Positions 12,240 to 22,723 of a stretch of 64,000 nt of DNA are shown in pieces (position 1 is the stretch's first letter; every line of letters begins with the position of its first letter). Source of the stretch: Zea mays (Eukaryota > Streptophyta > Magnoliopsida > Poales > Poaceae); the NCBI RefSeq assembly GCF_902167145.1, contig NC_050104.1, positions 12,360,001 to 12,424,000 on the forward strand, given 5' to 3'. A program made the translations under genes and the position numbers. A model generated the notes under the pieces. That model ran no database searches. It was not told the origin of the DNA and saw only the letters and a program-made list of their open reading frames with translations.

Positions 12240-15200
12240 TGTGACACCCCAGTGTCACCTAGGGTTTTTCTTAAAATGCCAAACCAAGAACCATCATTTT
12301 ATGTGAACCAAAGTAAGCATGAGCATCAAATTAACTTAAGAATAAAGAATCCACCAAGCATATACTTAAAAGTATCATGATCAAAACAAATGGGTCTTTC
12401 AAAAAGGTAATAATGTTGCAACCCTAATAAAAACCCTAAGTGAGCCCCATGAGCAAAATTCAAGAAAATAAGGAAAAGGGTATGAAAAATTTAAAATCAT
12501 GGCTTGAGCCAATTATAAACATTGAAGTATATTCATTAAGCAACAAGAAAGGTTGAGAAAGCTTGGCCAAAACAACTCAAATAAAACCCCAAATCAAGCT
12601 TCTCATGTGGGGACTTAATGGGAATTCTGAATTTCAGAATTCTGAAATTCAGACCTTGAGCCAAAGATAAAGCATGTTCACCTTGATCCCTAACTCGAAT
12701 CCTAATGGCCCCATTAACAAAAATGTGCCTAACTAACCCCTCTGTCATGTGCCAGGAGATGGCATTGGGACGCGTGCCTCGGACACGTCAAACCAGAGAT
12801 CTTCTCCCTGTGTGTGGCAGTGAGACAAACAGGATTTCTCCCCTCTCTATCTCTTAATCCAGTCAGCGAAACTTACTAGCCTCCACACACAAACGACAAA
12901 GGGACCTGAGAGGAAGAGATCTCTCAACGGGATCATGGCCATAATCTCAAAGATTTGGGCCCAATCCGCGCTTGAACTTGACCTCTCTCTGCGCTGCCTC
13001 GTGCTCGACGCTGTGCCAGGCGCCAGAGCGCGCACTAGCGTTCGCCGCGCACGCCCCGAGCGCTTGTCAGAGCCCCGCCCTCGGCCGTGCTCGCCCGCGC
13101 CTATAAAGCCTCCTCGGGCGCGCCTCACATCACCCCGCGCTCACCAGCACCGGCCAGCCACCCCTCCTTAGCTCCGGCGAGCTCAGTTCCGCTCGCCATT
13201 GCCACCAGAGCTTCGGCCACCGTGGCCAGCCCACTCTAGCCACCCCCAAGTCGAGCCAGTGCTTCGGTTAGCTTCGCCAGTGGCCCGTGAAGCTTTCCAA
13301 GCCCTCGGACCCGGCAGGACTTCACCGGAAGCCCAAGATCGACTTCACCGGACTTCGGTCTTCCGCCACCGCGCGTGGACAGAGCTAACCAGTGAGTCTT
13401 TGTCCAATTCCTTGCACCCACATCTTCTCTGGCAACCCGTGAAGCTCTCTGACCCGTTCAATTGAACTACCTCGCCGTGAGCAGGCCGGACTCCTCGCCG
13501 CCGACGAACATCCCCGCCTGCGCACGTGGACCGGCCAACTCCGACCATCCCCGACGGCGACCCGCACACCGTTGTGATCCCCGAGACCTCCCCTACATCC
13601 TCGACCACCTCACCGGAGCAATCTCGCCGCCGGTAAGCCCCTCCGCCCTTTCTTCCGCCGCAGTTACTGTTTAAGTTAGGAGAAGGACCTCAGGTTAGGA
13701 TTAGAAGAACCCGAGGGGTTTTCTGTAACGTCAGTGACTCATGTGAATAGTAGCCCAGGGACTGATCCGCGAAGAAAACTTAAAACACCCGCCAGGGACC
13801 CCAGTGCAAACTGGTTTTCCATTTAATCAATTCTGTTAATCTTTTTAAATAACCAGAGAACTTATAAAATCCATAACTTGATGAATTCTTAATCAAAAGC
13901 TACCAAACTAATTTTGCTAGATCCTAAATATTATGAACTATCATTTAAAAATGATAAACCCTATGCTTTCTGTTCTGAATTTTAGAGTTTAAAATTAAAA
14001 ACAGAAACTGACCAAACCTTGTTTAAATAAGGAAAATTAGTTTTTCCTTCTGTACTGAACTTAAGAAAATTTGTAGGTATTCAAACCTCATTTAGACAGT
14101 GTTTAAAAATAGTAGGAACCCCAGCATTGAAGAATATAATGTAGATATTCATTTAAAGCTATTTTGCCCAAAACTTAGGAAAAATCAGAAAGGCATTAGA
14201 ATGAACAGTGATTAGAATTATTTTTCCTAGTTTGCTTAAGTAACAGAGAACCTAGGAAAAATAAAGAGATCATTAGTCCAGATCAGTTTTAAATTAAAAT
14301 GTTTTATTTAGTATTATTTGAACTAAAAATCAATTGTTAGAATTACAAAACTATACCCAAAATGGATAATAAAAATCCAGTGGACTTACAACCACCAGAG
14401 CCCCACTGCAAAAATAATGAACACCTCAGCCCAACATTTTAAGTAAGGAAAATAAATATAAAATGATAATGAGGCATTTCCCAAATAAATCATGAACAAC
14501 CCCTAATGATGTAATAATAGGCAACCAAAAATTTGCTAAGTCCATAATGAGATAAACCACCAGAGAAAAATACAAACCCATGAAAAAGGAGCAAACTCAT
14601 ACCTATTGCTAATGATTTATGAGAAAGACCACTTAATCCAAATAATGCATACCACCCCTTCCCTTAAGCAAAAAGATGCCAAACTTCAAAATGATTGCTC
14701 TTGCACAAAACAAAAACTAAGAAAAATAAGAACTTTGTTGTTTGATATTTTTCAAATATAGTGGTAGTAGAAAGCACCTATTTGGCTAGAAACTTGAGAA
14801 AACCATAGTAAAATAGCTAAGAGGTATTAATGGCTAGAAATTTGTATCAAGTCATGTTATAGCACCTAAAAGCCAGCAAAAATAAGTTTTAGAGAATTAC
14901 CCACTGTTAAATAATAGTTGTAGTTCAAAGCACCCCTTCTGCTCTAAAATTTGATAATTTTGTCCAGAGAAAACTATTCACTTTCTGATCCCCAAATTTT
15001 GAGACAGAGAAATATACACCAGTACCAAGCCACTGTAATTTTTGCAGAATTTTTTGAATTTTATTAAAGCAACTTGTAGTTCAAACCCACTCCAAAACAT
15101 TAAAGAGAATAAAAGAAAAGGAAAGAAGAAATAAACCTCACCCCCAATAAGTCTAACTTGAGTACTTATCAATTCTCACTAAGGCTTAAAAAGAATTCAG

Positions 15201-16919
15201 TGGAACCCCAAAAATAAAACCTACCACTTACCTTAGATAAAGTTTGACCCAAGTTACCAAGTATACCACCCAAGGGTCTTACATAAGTAAAGTTAACCTT
15301 GTTTAACTCAAGTAGATCATACACCGTCAAAAGTTGTAATTTCTAAAGCACCTATCATATCATGCATGTATCTTACGCATTGCATTCATTAGATTGTAAT
15401 CTTGCCGACGGAGAGTACGTGCTCATCCCCGAGCAAGGATATGTCCAAGAGGAGGACCAGGAGCAAGCTTCCGAGGCTGCTGTTGAGGATCTCCCCGCAG
15501 CCCCAGCAATTGAAGGCAAGCCCCGGTTTATATGCATAACCGTGTTATTATATGCTACTTTACTACACTTAATGCTTGTAGGATTGCAATGTGCACTTAA
15601 GTGTAGGAGTTGCTTGAAACCTCTAGTTGCATGAACTTAGGATTCCTTTTTGAGATGAATACTAGTATGCTAGGTCGAGTAGCTGCTTGCTAATCAGGAT
15701 CTCGGTAGAAGTCGAGTGATTTTTCTAGCACTCACGCGAGGTCAGGAATTGATTGTATTCATCTTGATAACGGGATATATGTTAGTCTATGGACTTGGAT
15801 CCAGGGAGGATGCCTTGTCCATGAGACGGGAAAAAGGAATTAAGGATTAATGTGTGGATACCTGAGTCAAGCTTTTGAACGTACTAAGCACATGCCGGGA
15901 AAAATGGTAACCGGTAAACCTAGTACCTGAGTGAAGCCGGGCGCGGACTTTATCCCTCATGCGACCTGAGACTGGGTCTCCCATGCTAGCTATGGTGGGT
16001 ACAAGTGCGGTCACTGCACGGCGGCAGCCGGGGTCAGTGGAGCATTGTATGCCAAGGCGGTGAGGCCTGGACGCGAACGGGGAATAGATGGGGACGGTTG
16101 ACATGTGTGGGGTCGGAGTACCCTGACATGTCATGTGTTTAGGTTTACCTTGCAAGGTTAAAACTCGATTCGAATCGTCTGCTTCTCGCAGCTAATGAGA
16201 CTGCTTGACCCCTTGTACTGCATCGAGTAAGAAGTGAAATGAGGTTACATGAGATAATTTGTTGATTGAACTAAATGCTTGTCACCATGTATGCTTAGAA
16301 GGAGCAAATCTAGCTAAGTTAATGATGATAGAACTTGAAAGGCTAAAAATTGATTTTAGAGATAGCTAGTGCTTTTGGCAAACCAAACCCCTCAGCCAAA
16401 CAGCTGCATAGTCTAGAGGTAGAGGAGTAGACTCCTCACACCGGTTAAGTCTAGCTGAGTATTAGTATACTCAGCCTTGCGTGTGGCATAATTTTTGCAG
16501 GTACCATTCAGGAAATGGTTGATGGTGTGACTTGGCCTACCACCCTACCACCGGGTTGGACGGTCGAGTGGGATGTTGCTCCGGCAGGAGAGGAGCACGA
16601 GGAGTAGTGGGCTAGGCCTTGCCCATTTCCTCGATACCGACGACATCGATTATCCGCTGCACTTTATTTTGTGAACTCTTATTTGCTACTCAAAAACTCC
16701 GATCTATGTAATAATTCAGCACTTAATTTGAGGTTTCCTGTTTTATTGTATTTCTTCTGTGACTCACCTTCGAGTGAGATTGTGGAATTTGATCCTGGTT
16801 AAGTGGCTCTATCAGACTAGATCTGAAGGACTGACGGGTTATTCCGATTTAAGTGTGTTGCGGCCCCTGAGGCGTGACTTAGGCACTTAAGCTGGAATAA
16901 TTCGGGTGGTTCTGCCACA
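12240..16919 (+). repeat. 3' LTR of the chromovirus (4680 bp)
   Basis: Same start and end as the 5' LTR. It carries about 70 bp at 15138-15206 that the 5' LTR lacks; short AACC/CCCC repeats at the borders suggest slippage or illegitimate recombination deleted it from the 5' copy. Scattered substitutions occur, more in the GC-rich, CpG-rich block (13000-13640) than elsewhere. Confidence 0.95.
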
Positions 16920-16924
16920 TTCCT
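16920..16924. repeat. Target-site duplication TTCCT, right copy
   Basis: Second copy of the 5-bp duplication at 1441-1445. The interrupted Sirevirus pol resumes directly after it. Confidence 0.95.
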
Positions 16925-18800
16925 TGTCACCACACCATGCTCGTCTTGCTAGTTGCAGAAAACCCACTTGGTTCCTACAACATTTTGGTTAGGACGTGGA
17001 ACTAAATGCCATACCTCATTCCTAGTGAAGTTGTTGAGTTCCTCTTGCATCGCCAACACCCAATCTGAATCCCTTATGCGTCTTCTACCCTGTATGGCTC
17101 AATAGAAGACACAAAAGAGTAATGTTCACAAAAATAAGCAACACGAGATCGAGTGGTTACCCCCTTTTGAATATCGCCGAGGATGGTGTTCACGAGGTGA
17201 TCTCGTTGTATTGCTTGGTGGACTCTTGGGTGAGGCGGTCTTGGACCGTCATCGTCTTCCTTGTCTTGATCATTTGCATCTCCCCATTGATCATTGTCCT
17301 CCTCTTGAGGTGGCTCCTATTGATCTTCATCTTCATCATCTTGAGCTTGATCCTCATCTTGGGTTGGTGGAGATACTTGCATGGAGGAAGATGGTTGATC
17401 TTGTGCATGTGGAGGCTCTTCGGATTCCTTAGGACACACATCCCCAATGGACACGTTCCTTAGCGCGACGCACGGAGCCTCTTCATCATCTAGCTCATCA
17501 AGATCAACTTGCTCTACTTAAGAGCCGTTAGTCTCATCAAACACAATGTCACAAGAAACTTCAACTAGTCTAGTGGACTTGTTAAAGACTCTATATGCCC
17601 TTGTGTTTGAGTCATAACCAAGTAAAAAGCCTTCTACAGCCTTAGGAGCAAATTTAGACTTTCTACCTCTTTTAACAAGAATAAAGCATTTGTTACCAAA
17701 GACTCTAAAATATGAAACATTGGGCTTTTTATCGGTTAGGAGTTCATATGATGTCTTCTTGAGGATTCGGTGAAGGTAGAGACGGTTGATGGCGTAGCAA
17801 GCGGTGTTGATTGCTTCCGCCCAAAACCGGTCCGAAGTCTTGTACTCATCAAACATGGTCCTTGCCATGTCAAGTAGAGTTCTATTCTTCCTCTCCACTA
17901 CACCATTTTGTTGTGGCGTGTAGGGAGAAGAGAACTCATGCTTGATGCCCTCATCCTCAAGGAAGCCTTCTATTTGTGAGTTCTTGAACTCCGTCCCGTT
18001 GTCGCTTCTAATCTTTTTGATCCTCAAGCCGAACTCATTTTGAGCCCGTCTCAAGAATCCCCTTAAGGTCTCTTGGGTTTGAGATTTTTCCTGCAAAAAG
18101 AACACACAAGTGAAGCGAGAATAATCATCCACAATAACTAGACAATACTTACTCCCGCCGATGCTTATGTAAGCTATCGGGCCGAAAAGGTCCATGTGGA
18201 GTAGCTCAAGTGGTCTGTTAGTCGTCATGATGTTCTTGTGTGGATGATGAACACCAACTTGCTTCCCTGCTTGACATGCGCTACAAACCATGTCTTTCTC
18301 AAAATGAATATTTGTTAGTCCCAAAATGTGTTCTCCCTTTAGAAGCTTATGAAGATTCTTCATTCCAACGTGGGCTAGTTGGCGATGCCAGAGCCAACCC
18401 ATGTTAGTCTTAGCAATTAAGCAAGTGTCGAGTTCAGCTCTATTAAAATCAACTAAGTATAGCTGACCCTCTAACACTCCCTTAAATGCTACTGAATCAT
18501 CACTTCTTCTAAAGACAGTAACACCTATATCCGTAAAAAGACAATTGTAGCCCATTTTACACAATTGAGAAACTGAAAGCAAGTTATAGTCTAAAGAATC
18601 TACAAGAAAAACATTAGAAATAGAATGGTCAGGAGATATAGCAATTTTACCAAGTCCTTTGACCAAACCTTGATTTCCATTCCCGAATGTGATAGCTCTT
18701 TGGGGATCATGGTTTTTCTCATAGGAGGAGAACATCCTTTTCTCCCCTGTCATGTGGTTTGTTCACCCGCTATCAATTATCCAACTTGAGCCCCCGGATG
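16925..18800 (-). pseudogene. Copia pol, 5' part: protease and integrase, with acidic linker
   Basis: Read from the right: the protease active site (IDSG at 18766-18774) is followed at once by an in-frame TGA (18763-18765). A 411-codon frame (18753-17518) then holds the GAG-pre-integrase zinc motif (LWHRQLAHVGMKNL, then CSACQAGK) and the integrase core with its DDE residues (LLHMDLFGP, RSDNGTEF, GVVERKNRTLLDMARTM). A TAA-type stop at 17518 ends the long frame. Beyond it to 16925 the sequence still reads as the acidic, Asp/Glu/Gln/Pro-rich linker between integrase and RT, with further stops. The next codons of the same gene are at 1440, beyond the inserted gypsy. Integrase joins element cDNA to host DNA; this copy is dead. 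Confidence 0.9.
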
Positions 18801-18820
18801 CATAAACCTACAAAACAAAT

Positions 18821-21460
18821 TTAGGCCTTGTTCTTAGGTACCCAAACGGTCTTGGGTCCTTTTACATTAGAAACAAGCACCTTGGGTACCCAAACACAAG
18901 TCTTTGACCCCTTGTGTTTGCCCCCAACATATTTGGCAACTACTTTACCTGATTTGTTAGTTAGCACATATGATGCATCAAAAGTCTTAAATGAAATGTT
19001 ATGATCATTTGATGCAATAGGAGTCTTCTTCTTAGGCAATTTAGCATGAGTGGATTGCCTAGAATTAGATGCCTCACTCTTATACATAAAAGCATGATGA
19101 GAGCCAGAGTGAGACTTCCTAGAGTGAATTCTCCTAATTTTGTGTTCGGGATAACCGTCAGGGTATAAAATGTAACCCTCGTTATCCTGAACCATGGGAG
19201 CCTTACCCTTCACAAAATTAGACAATTTCTTAGGGGCATTAAGCTTGACTTTTTCTCCTTTTTGGAAGCCAATGCCATCCTTAATGCCATGGCGTCTTCC
19301 ACTATAAAGCATACTACGAGCAAATTTAAATTTTTCATTCTCTAATTCATGCTCGGCAATTTTAGCATCTAATTTTTCTATATGATCATTTTGTTGTTTA
19401 ATCATAGCAATGTGATCATGAATAGCATCAATATTAACATCTCTACATCTAGTGCAAATAGTGACATGCTCAACAGTAGATGTAGAGGGTTTGCAAGTAT
19501 TTAATTCAACAATCTTAGCATGTAAAATAGCATTCTCATCTCTAAGATTGGAAATAGAAACATTGCAATCATTTAAATCTTTAGCCTTAGCAATTAATTT
19601 TTCATTTTCAATTTTAAGGCTAGAGAGTGATGCATTCAACTTGTCAATCTTAGTAATCAAACTAGCATTATCATTTCTAAGACTAACAAGAGAATCATCA
19701 CAAACATTTAAATTCTCAACCTTAGCAATTAGTTTAGCATTGTCATTTCTAAGGTTTGAGATGACATCATGGCAAGTGCTTAGCTCACTAGTTAATTTTT
19801 CACATTTTTCTATTTCCTGAGCATAAGCATTTTTAACTTTAACATGCTTTTTATTTTCTTTAATAAGGAAGTCCTCTTAGCTATCCAAGAGTTTATCCTT
19901 CTCATGAATAGCACTAATCAATTCATTCAATTTTTCTTTTTGTTGCATGTTTAAGTTGGCAAAAAGGGTGAGCAAGTTATCCTCATCATCACTAGAACTT
20001 TCCTCATCACTAGAAGTTGCATACTTAGTGGAGGATCTAGATTTTACCTTCTTCTTCTTGCCGTCCTTTGTCATGAGGCACTTGTGGACGACATTGGAGA
20101 AGAGGAGGCCCTTGTTGACGGCGATGTTGGTGGCGTCCTCGTCGGAGGAGGAGTCGGTGGAGCTCTCGTCGGAGTCCCATTCCCGACAAACATGGGCATC
20201 GCCGCCCTTCTTCTTGTAATACTTCTTCTTCTTCTCCTTCCTTCTTCCCTTCTTATTGTTATCCCTGTCACTATCACTAGACAAAGGACATTTAGCGATA
20301 AAATGACCGGGCTTACCACATCTATAGCAAACCTTCTTGGAGCGGGGTTTGTAATCCTCCCCCCTCCTTTGCTTGAGGATTCGGCGGAAGCTCTTGATGA
20401 TGAGCGACATCTCCTCGTTGTCGAGCTTGGAGGTGTCGATGGGAAGCCTACTTGATGTAGACTCTTCCTTCTTCTCCTCCGTCGCTTTGAAGGTGACGGG
20501 TTGCACCTCGGATGTAGAGGTGCCGCCTTGCTCGATGATTTTCTTGGAGCCTTTGATCATCAACTCAAAGCTCACAAATTTTCCTATAACTTCCTCGGGA
20601 GACATTAGCTTGTATCTAGGATCACCACGAATTAATTGAACTTGAGTGGGATTAAGAAATACAAGTGATCTTAGAATAACCTTGACCATCTCATGGTCAT
20701 CCCATTTGGTGCTCCCGAGGTTGCGCACTTGGTTCACCAAGGTCTTGAGCCGGTTGTACATCGCTTGTGGCTCCTCTCCTTGGTGAAGCATGAATCGACC
20801 GAGCTCCCCCTCGATTGTTTCCCTCTTGGTGATCTTGGTCACCTCGTCTCCTTCGTGCGCGGTCTTTAGCACGTCCCAAATCTCCTTGGCACTTTTCAAC
20901 CCTTGCACCTTATTATACTCCTCTCGACTTAGAGAGGCGAGGAGTATAGTTGTGGCTTGGGAGTTGAAATGTCGGATTTGGCTTATCTTGTCCGAGTCAT
21001 AGCCTTCATCCCCCACGGATGGTTCCTGCGCACCAAATTCAACAATGTCCCAAATACTAGAGTGGAGTGAGGTTAGATGATGCCTCATTTTATCACTCCA
21101 CATACAATAATCTTCACCGTCAAAAATCGGTGGTTTGCCTAGTGGGACGAAAAGTAAAGGGGTGTGTTTGGAAATGCGAGGATAGCGTAGGGGGATCTTA
21201 CTAAACTTCTTGCGCTCATGGCGCTTAGAAGTGACGGATGGCACGTTGGAGCCGGAGGTGGATGGCGATGAAGAGTCGGTCTCATAGTAGACCACTTTCT
21301 TCATTTTCATCTTCTTGTCGCCACTCTGGTGCGACTTGACGCGGGGAGGTGATTCCTCCCTCTTCTTGTTGGCGGACTCCCCCGATGGAGCCTTCCCGTG
21401 GCTTGTGGCGGGCTTCTCGCTGGTCCCCATCTCCTTCTTGGCGTGAGCTCCCGACATCAC
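18821..21460 (-). pseudogene. Sirevirus gag
   Basis: A long gag in one frame from the ATG at 21460 to the TAA at 18821 (880 codons), broken by one in-frame TAG at 19877-19879. Seen: a basic, Ser/Lys-rich N-terminus; a UBN2-type capsid region (PPIFDGEDYCMWSDKM at about 21110, then the helices to about 20550); the CCHC knuckle CYRCGKPGHFIAKCP (about 20300-20340); Lys-rich and Asp/Ser-rich stretches; a long coiled coil (about 19900-19330, repeated NDNA, LIAK and LNVC heptads); and a basic tail. The unusually long gag with a coiled coil after the knuckle is a Sirevirus trait. Gag and protease are in different frames, and the gag stop falls shortly before the protease. Confidence 0.88.
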
Positions 21461-21490
21461 TTCGAGCGGTTAGGCTCTAATGAAGTAACC

Positions 21491-21504
21491 GGCTCTGATA
21501 CCAA
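21491..21504 (-). other. Primer-binding site (Met-tRNA) of the Sirevirus
   Basis: On the minus strand this reads TTGGTATCAGAGCC, one base after the LTR. It is a full match to the plant initiator Met-tRNA primer site and fixes the element orientation as minus. Confidence 0.92.
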
Positions 21505-21505
21505 T

Positions 21506-22718
21506 TGAAAGTCTCCTAGAGGGGGGTGAATAGGCGGAATCTGAAATTTACAAACTTAAGCACACACTACAAGCCGGGGTTAGCGTTAGAATTAAATTCG
21601 AGTCCGAAAGAGAGGGAAAACAAATCAACAAGGAAATAAAGCGAATGAACACAGTGATTTGTTTTACCAAGGTTCGGTTCTTACAAACCTACTCCCCGTT
21701 GACGTGGTCACAAAGACCGGGTCTCTTTCAACCCTTTCCCTCTCTCAAACGGTCACTTAGACTAAGTGAGCCTTTCTCTTCAATCAAATGGGACACTTAG
21801 TCCACTACAAGGACCACCACAACTTGGTGTCTCTTGTTTTGATTACAAGTGAGTTGGAAACAAGAATAGAGGAAGAAGAAAAGTGATCCAAGCGCAAGAG
21901 CTCAAAAGAACACAAAAGTCTCTCTCTCTAGTCACTAATTTGTTTGGAGTGATTCCGAACTTGGGAGAGGATTTGATCTCTTTGTTTGTGTCTTGGAATG
22001 AAGTCTAGAGCTCTTGTATGAGGTTTGATGGCTGAAAACTTGGATGCATTGAAGTGTGGTGGTTGGGGGGTATTTATAGCCCCAACCACCAAAATGGCTG
22101 TTGGTGAAGACTACTGTCATATGGCGCACCGGACAGTCCGGTGCGCCAGCCACGTCACCCGACCGTTAGGGTTCGACCGTTAGAGCTTCTGACATGTGGG
22201 CCACCGGACAGTCCGGTGGTGCACCGGACAGACACTGTTCACTGACCGGTGCGCCATCTGACGCCTGCTCTGACTCTGCGCGCGTAGGAGCGCACTATTG
22301 CGTTTCACTGTTCCTTTGCAGACGACCGTTGGCGTTGTTTAGCCGTTACTCCGCTGGCACACCGGACAGTCCGGTGCTACACCGGACAGTCCGGTGCTAC
22401 ACCGGACAGTCCGGTGATTTATAGCGGAGGGCCTTCCCAAATTCCCGAAGGTGGCAAGTTCGGAGTCGATCTCCTTGGTGCACCGGACACTGTCCGGTGG
22501 CACACCGGACAGTCCGGTGTGCCAGACTAGGGTTGCCTTCGGTTGTCTTTTGCTCTTTTTATTTGAACCCTTTCTTGGACTTTTTATTGGTTTGTGTTGA
22601 ACCTTTGGCACCTGTAGAACTTATAATCTAGAGCAAACTAGTTAGTCCAAATATTTGTGTTGAGCAATTCAACCACCAAAATCATTTAAGGAAAAGGTGT
22701 AAGCCCATTTCCCTTTCA
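21506..22718 (-). repeat. 5' LTR of the Sirevirus (1213 bp)
   Basis: Bounded by TGAAAG on the left and CTTTCA on the right, giving the TG...CA termini in either orientation. It contains the palindrome cluster at about 22120-22525 and, upstream in the element sense, an AT-rich start. A TATA-like TATTTATAG lies near 22072 on the plus strand, which reads CTATAAATA in the element sense and is a plausible LTR core promoter. Confidence 0.92.
22120..22525. repeat. Cluster of ACCGGACAGTCCGGT palindromes in the Sirevirus LTR
   Basis: At least six perfect 15-bp copies of ACCGGACAGTCCGGT, plus partial and split variants (for example at about 22222 and 22480), lie in about 400 bp. Three are in near-perfect tandem at about 22360-22415 with a 21-bp period. 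The motif is self-complementary around its centre and rich in CG and CHG sites. Such palindrome clusters are known from maize Sirevirus LTRs; a regulatory role is inferred. Confidence 0.85.
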
Positions 22719-22723
22719 TTTAC
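22719..22723. repeat. Probable target duplication TTTAC of the Sirevirus (right copy)
   Basis: The five bases directly after the LTR. The partner would lie left of the window, so it cannot be checked here. Confidence 0.5.

Larger units (their letters stand above)
1446..16919 (+). mobile_element. Complete Ty3/gypsy chromovirus with 4.6-kb LTRs (Tekay/Del-type)
   Basis: Seen: two long direct LTRs beginning TGTGACACC and ending CCACA, a TTCCT target duplication, a Met-tRNA primer site just after the 5' LTR, a purine tract just before the 3' LTR, and between them an extra reading frame (6428-7303) and a gag-PR-RT-RH-IN frame ending in a chromodomain. The C-terminal chromodomain and domain order place it in the chromoviruses, and long LTRs fit the Tekay/Del group. 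I cannot name the maize family with certainty (Gyma, Flip and Xilon are candidates). The LTRs differ by few substitutions by eye, so the insertion is recent. Coding frames are closed by stop codons, so this copy would need help in trans. Confidence 0.93.
1..22718 (-). mobile_element. Sirevirus-type Ty1/copia retrotransposon (Ji/Opie-like), partial, split by a later insertion
   Basis: Seen: on the minus strand from the right come an LTR (21506-22718), a Met-tRNA primer site, a long gag with a CCHC knuckle, then protease, integrase, reverse transcriptase and RNase H in copia order (PR-IN-RT-RH). The element is interrupted at 1441-16924 by a complete gypsy element with its target duplication, so the RT/RNase H part (105-1440) is displaced about 15 kb from the integrase. 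The 3' LTR lies outside the window to the left. Positions 1-104 are downstream of the pol stop and hold nothing I recognise. The LTR is rich in a palindrome typical of maize Ji/Opie LTRs. Family is recognised from memory, so Ji versus Opie is not settled. Gag and pol carry stops and at least one frame change, so this copy is not autonomous. Confidence 0.9.

Noticed and set aside
20084..20455. Plus-strand frame opposite the Sirevirus gag
   Set aside because: Shadow of the Asp/Ser/Lys-rich gag coding on the minus strand.
22339..22611. Minus-strand frame through the palindromes (repeated CSTGLSGVAPDCPV-type peptide)
   Set aside because: Translation of the palindrome array, not a protein.
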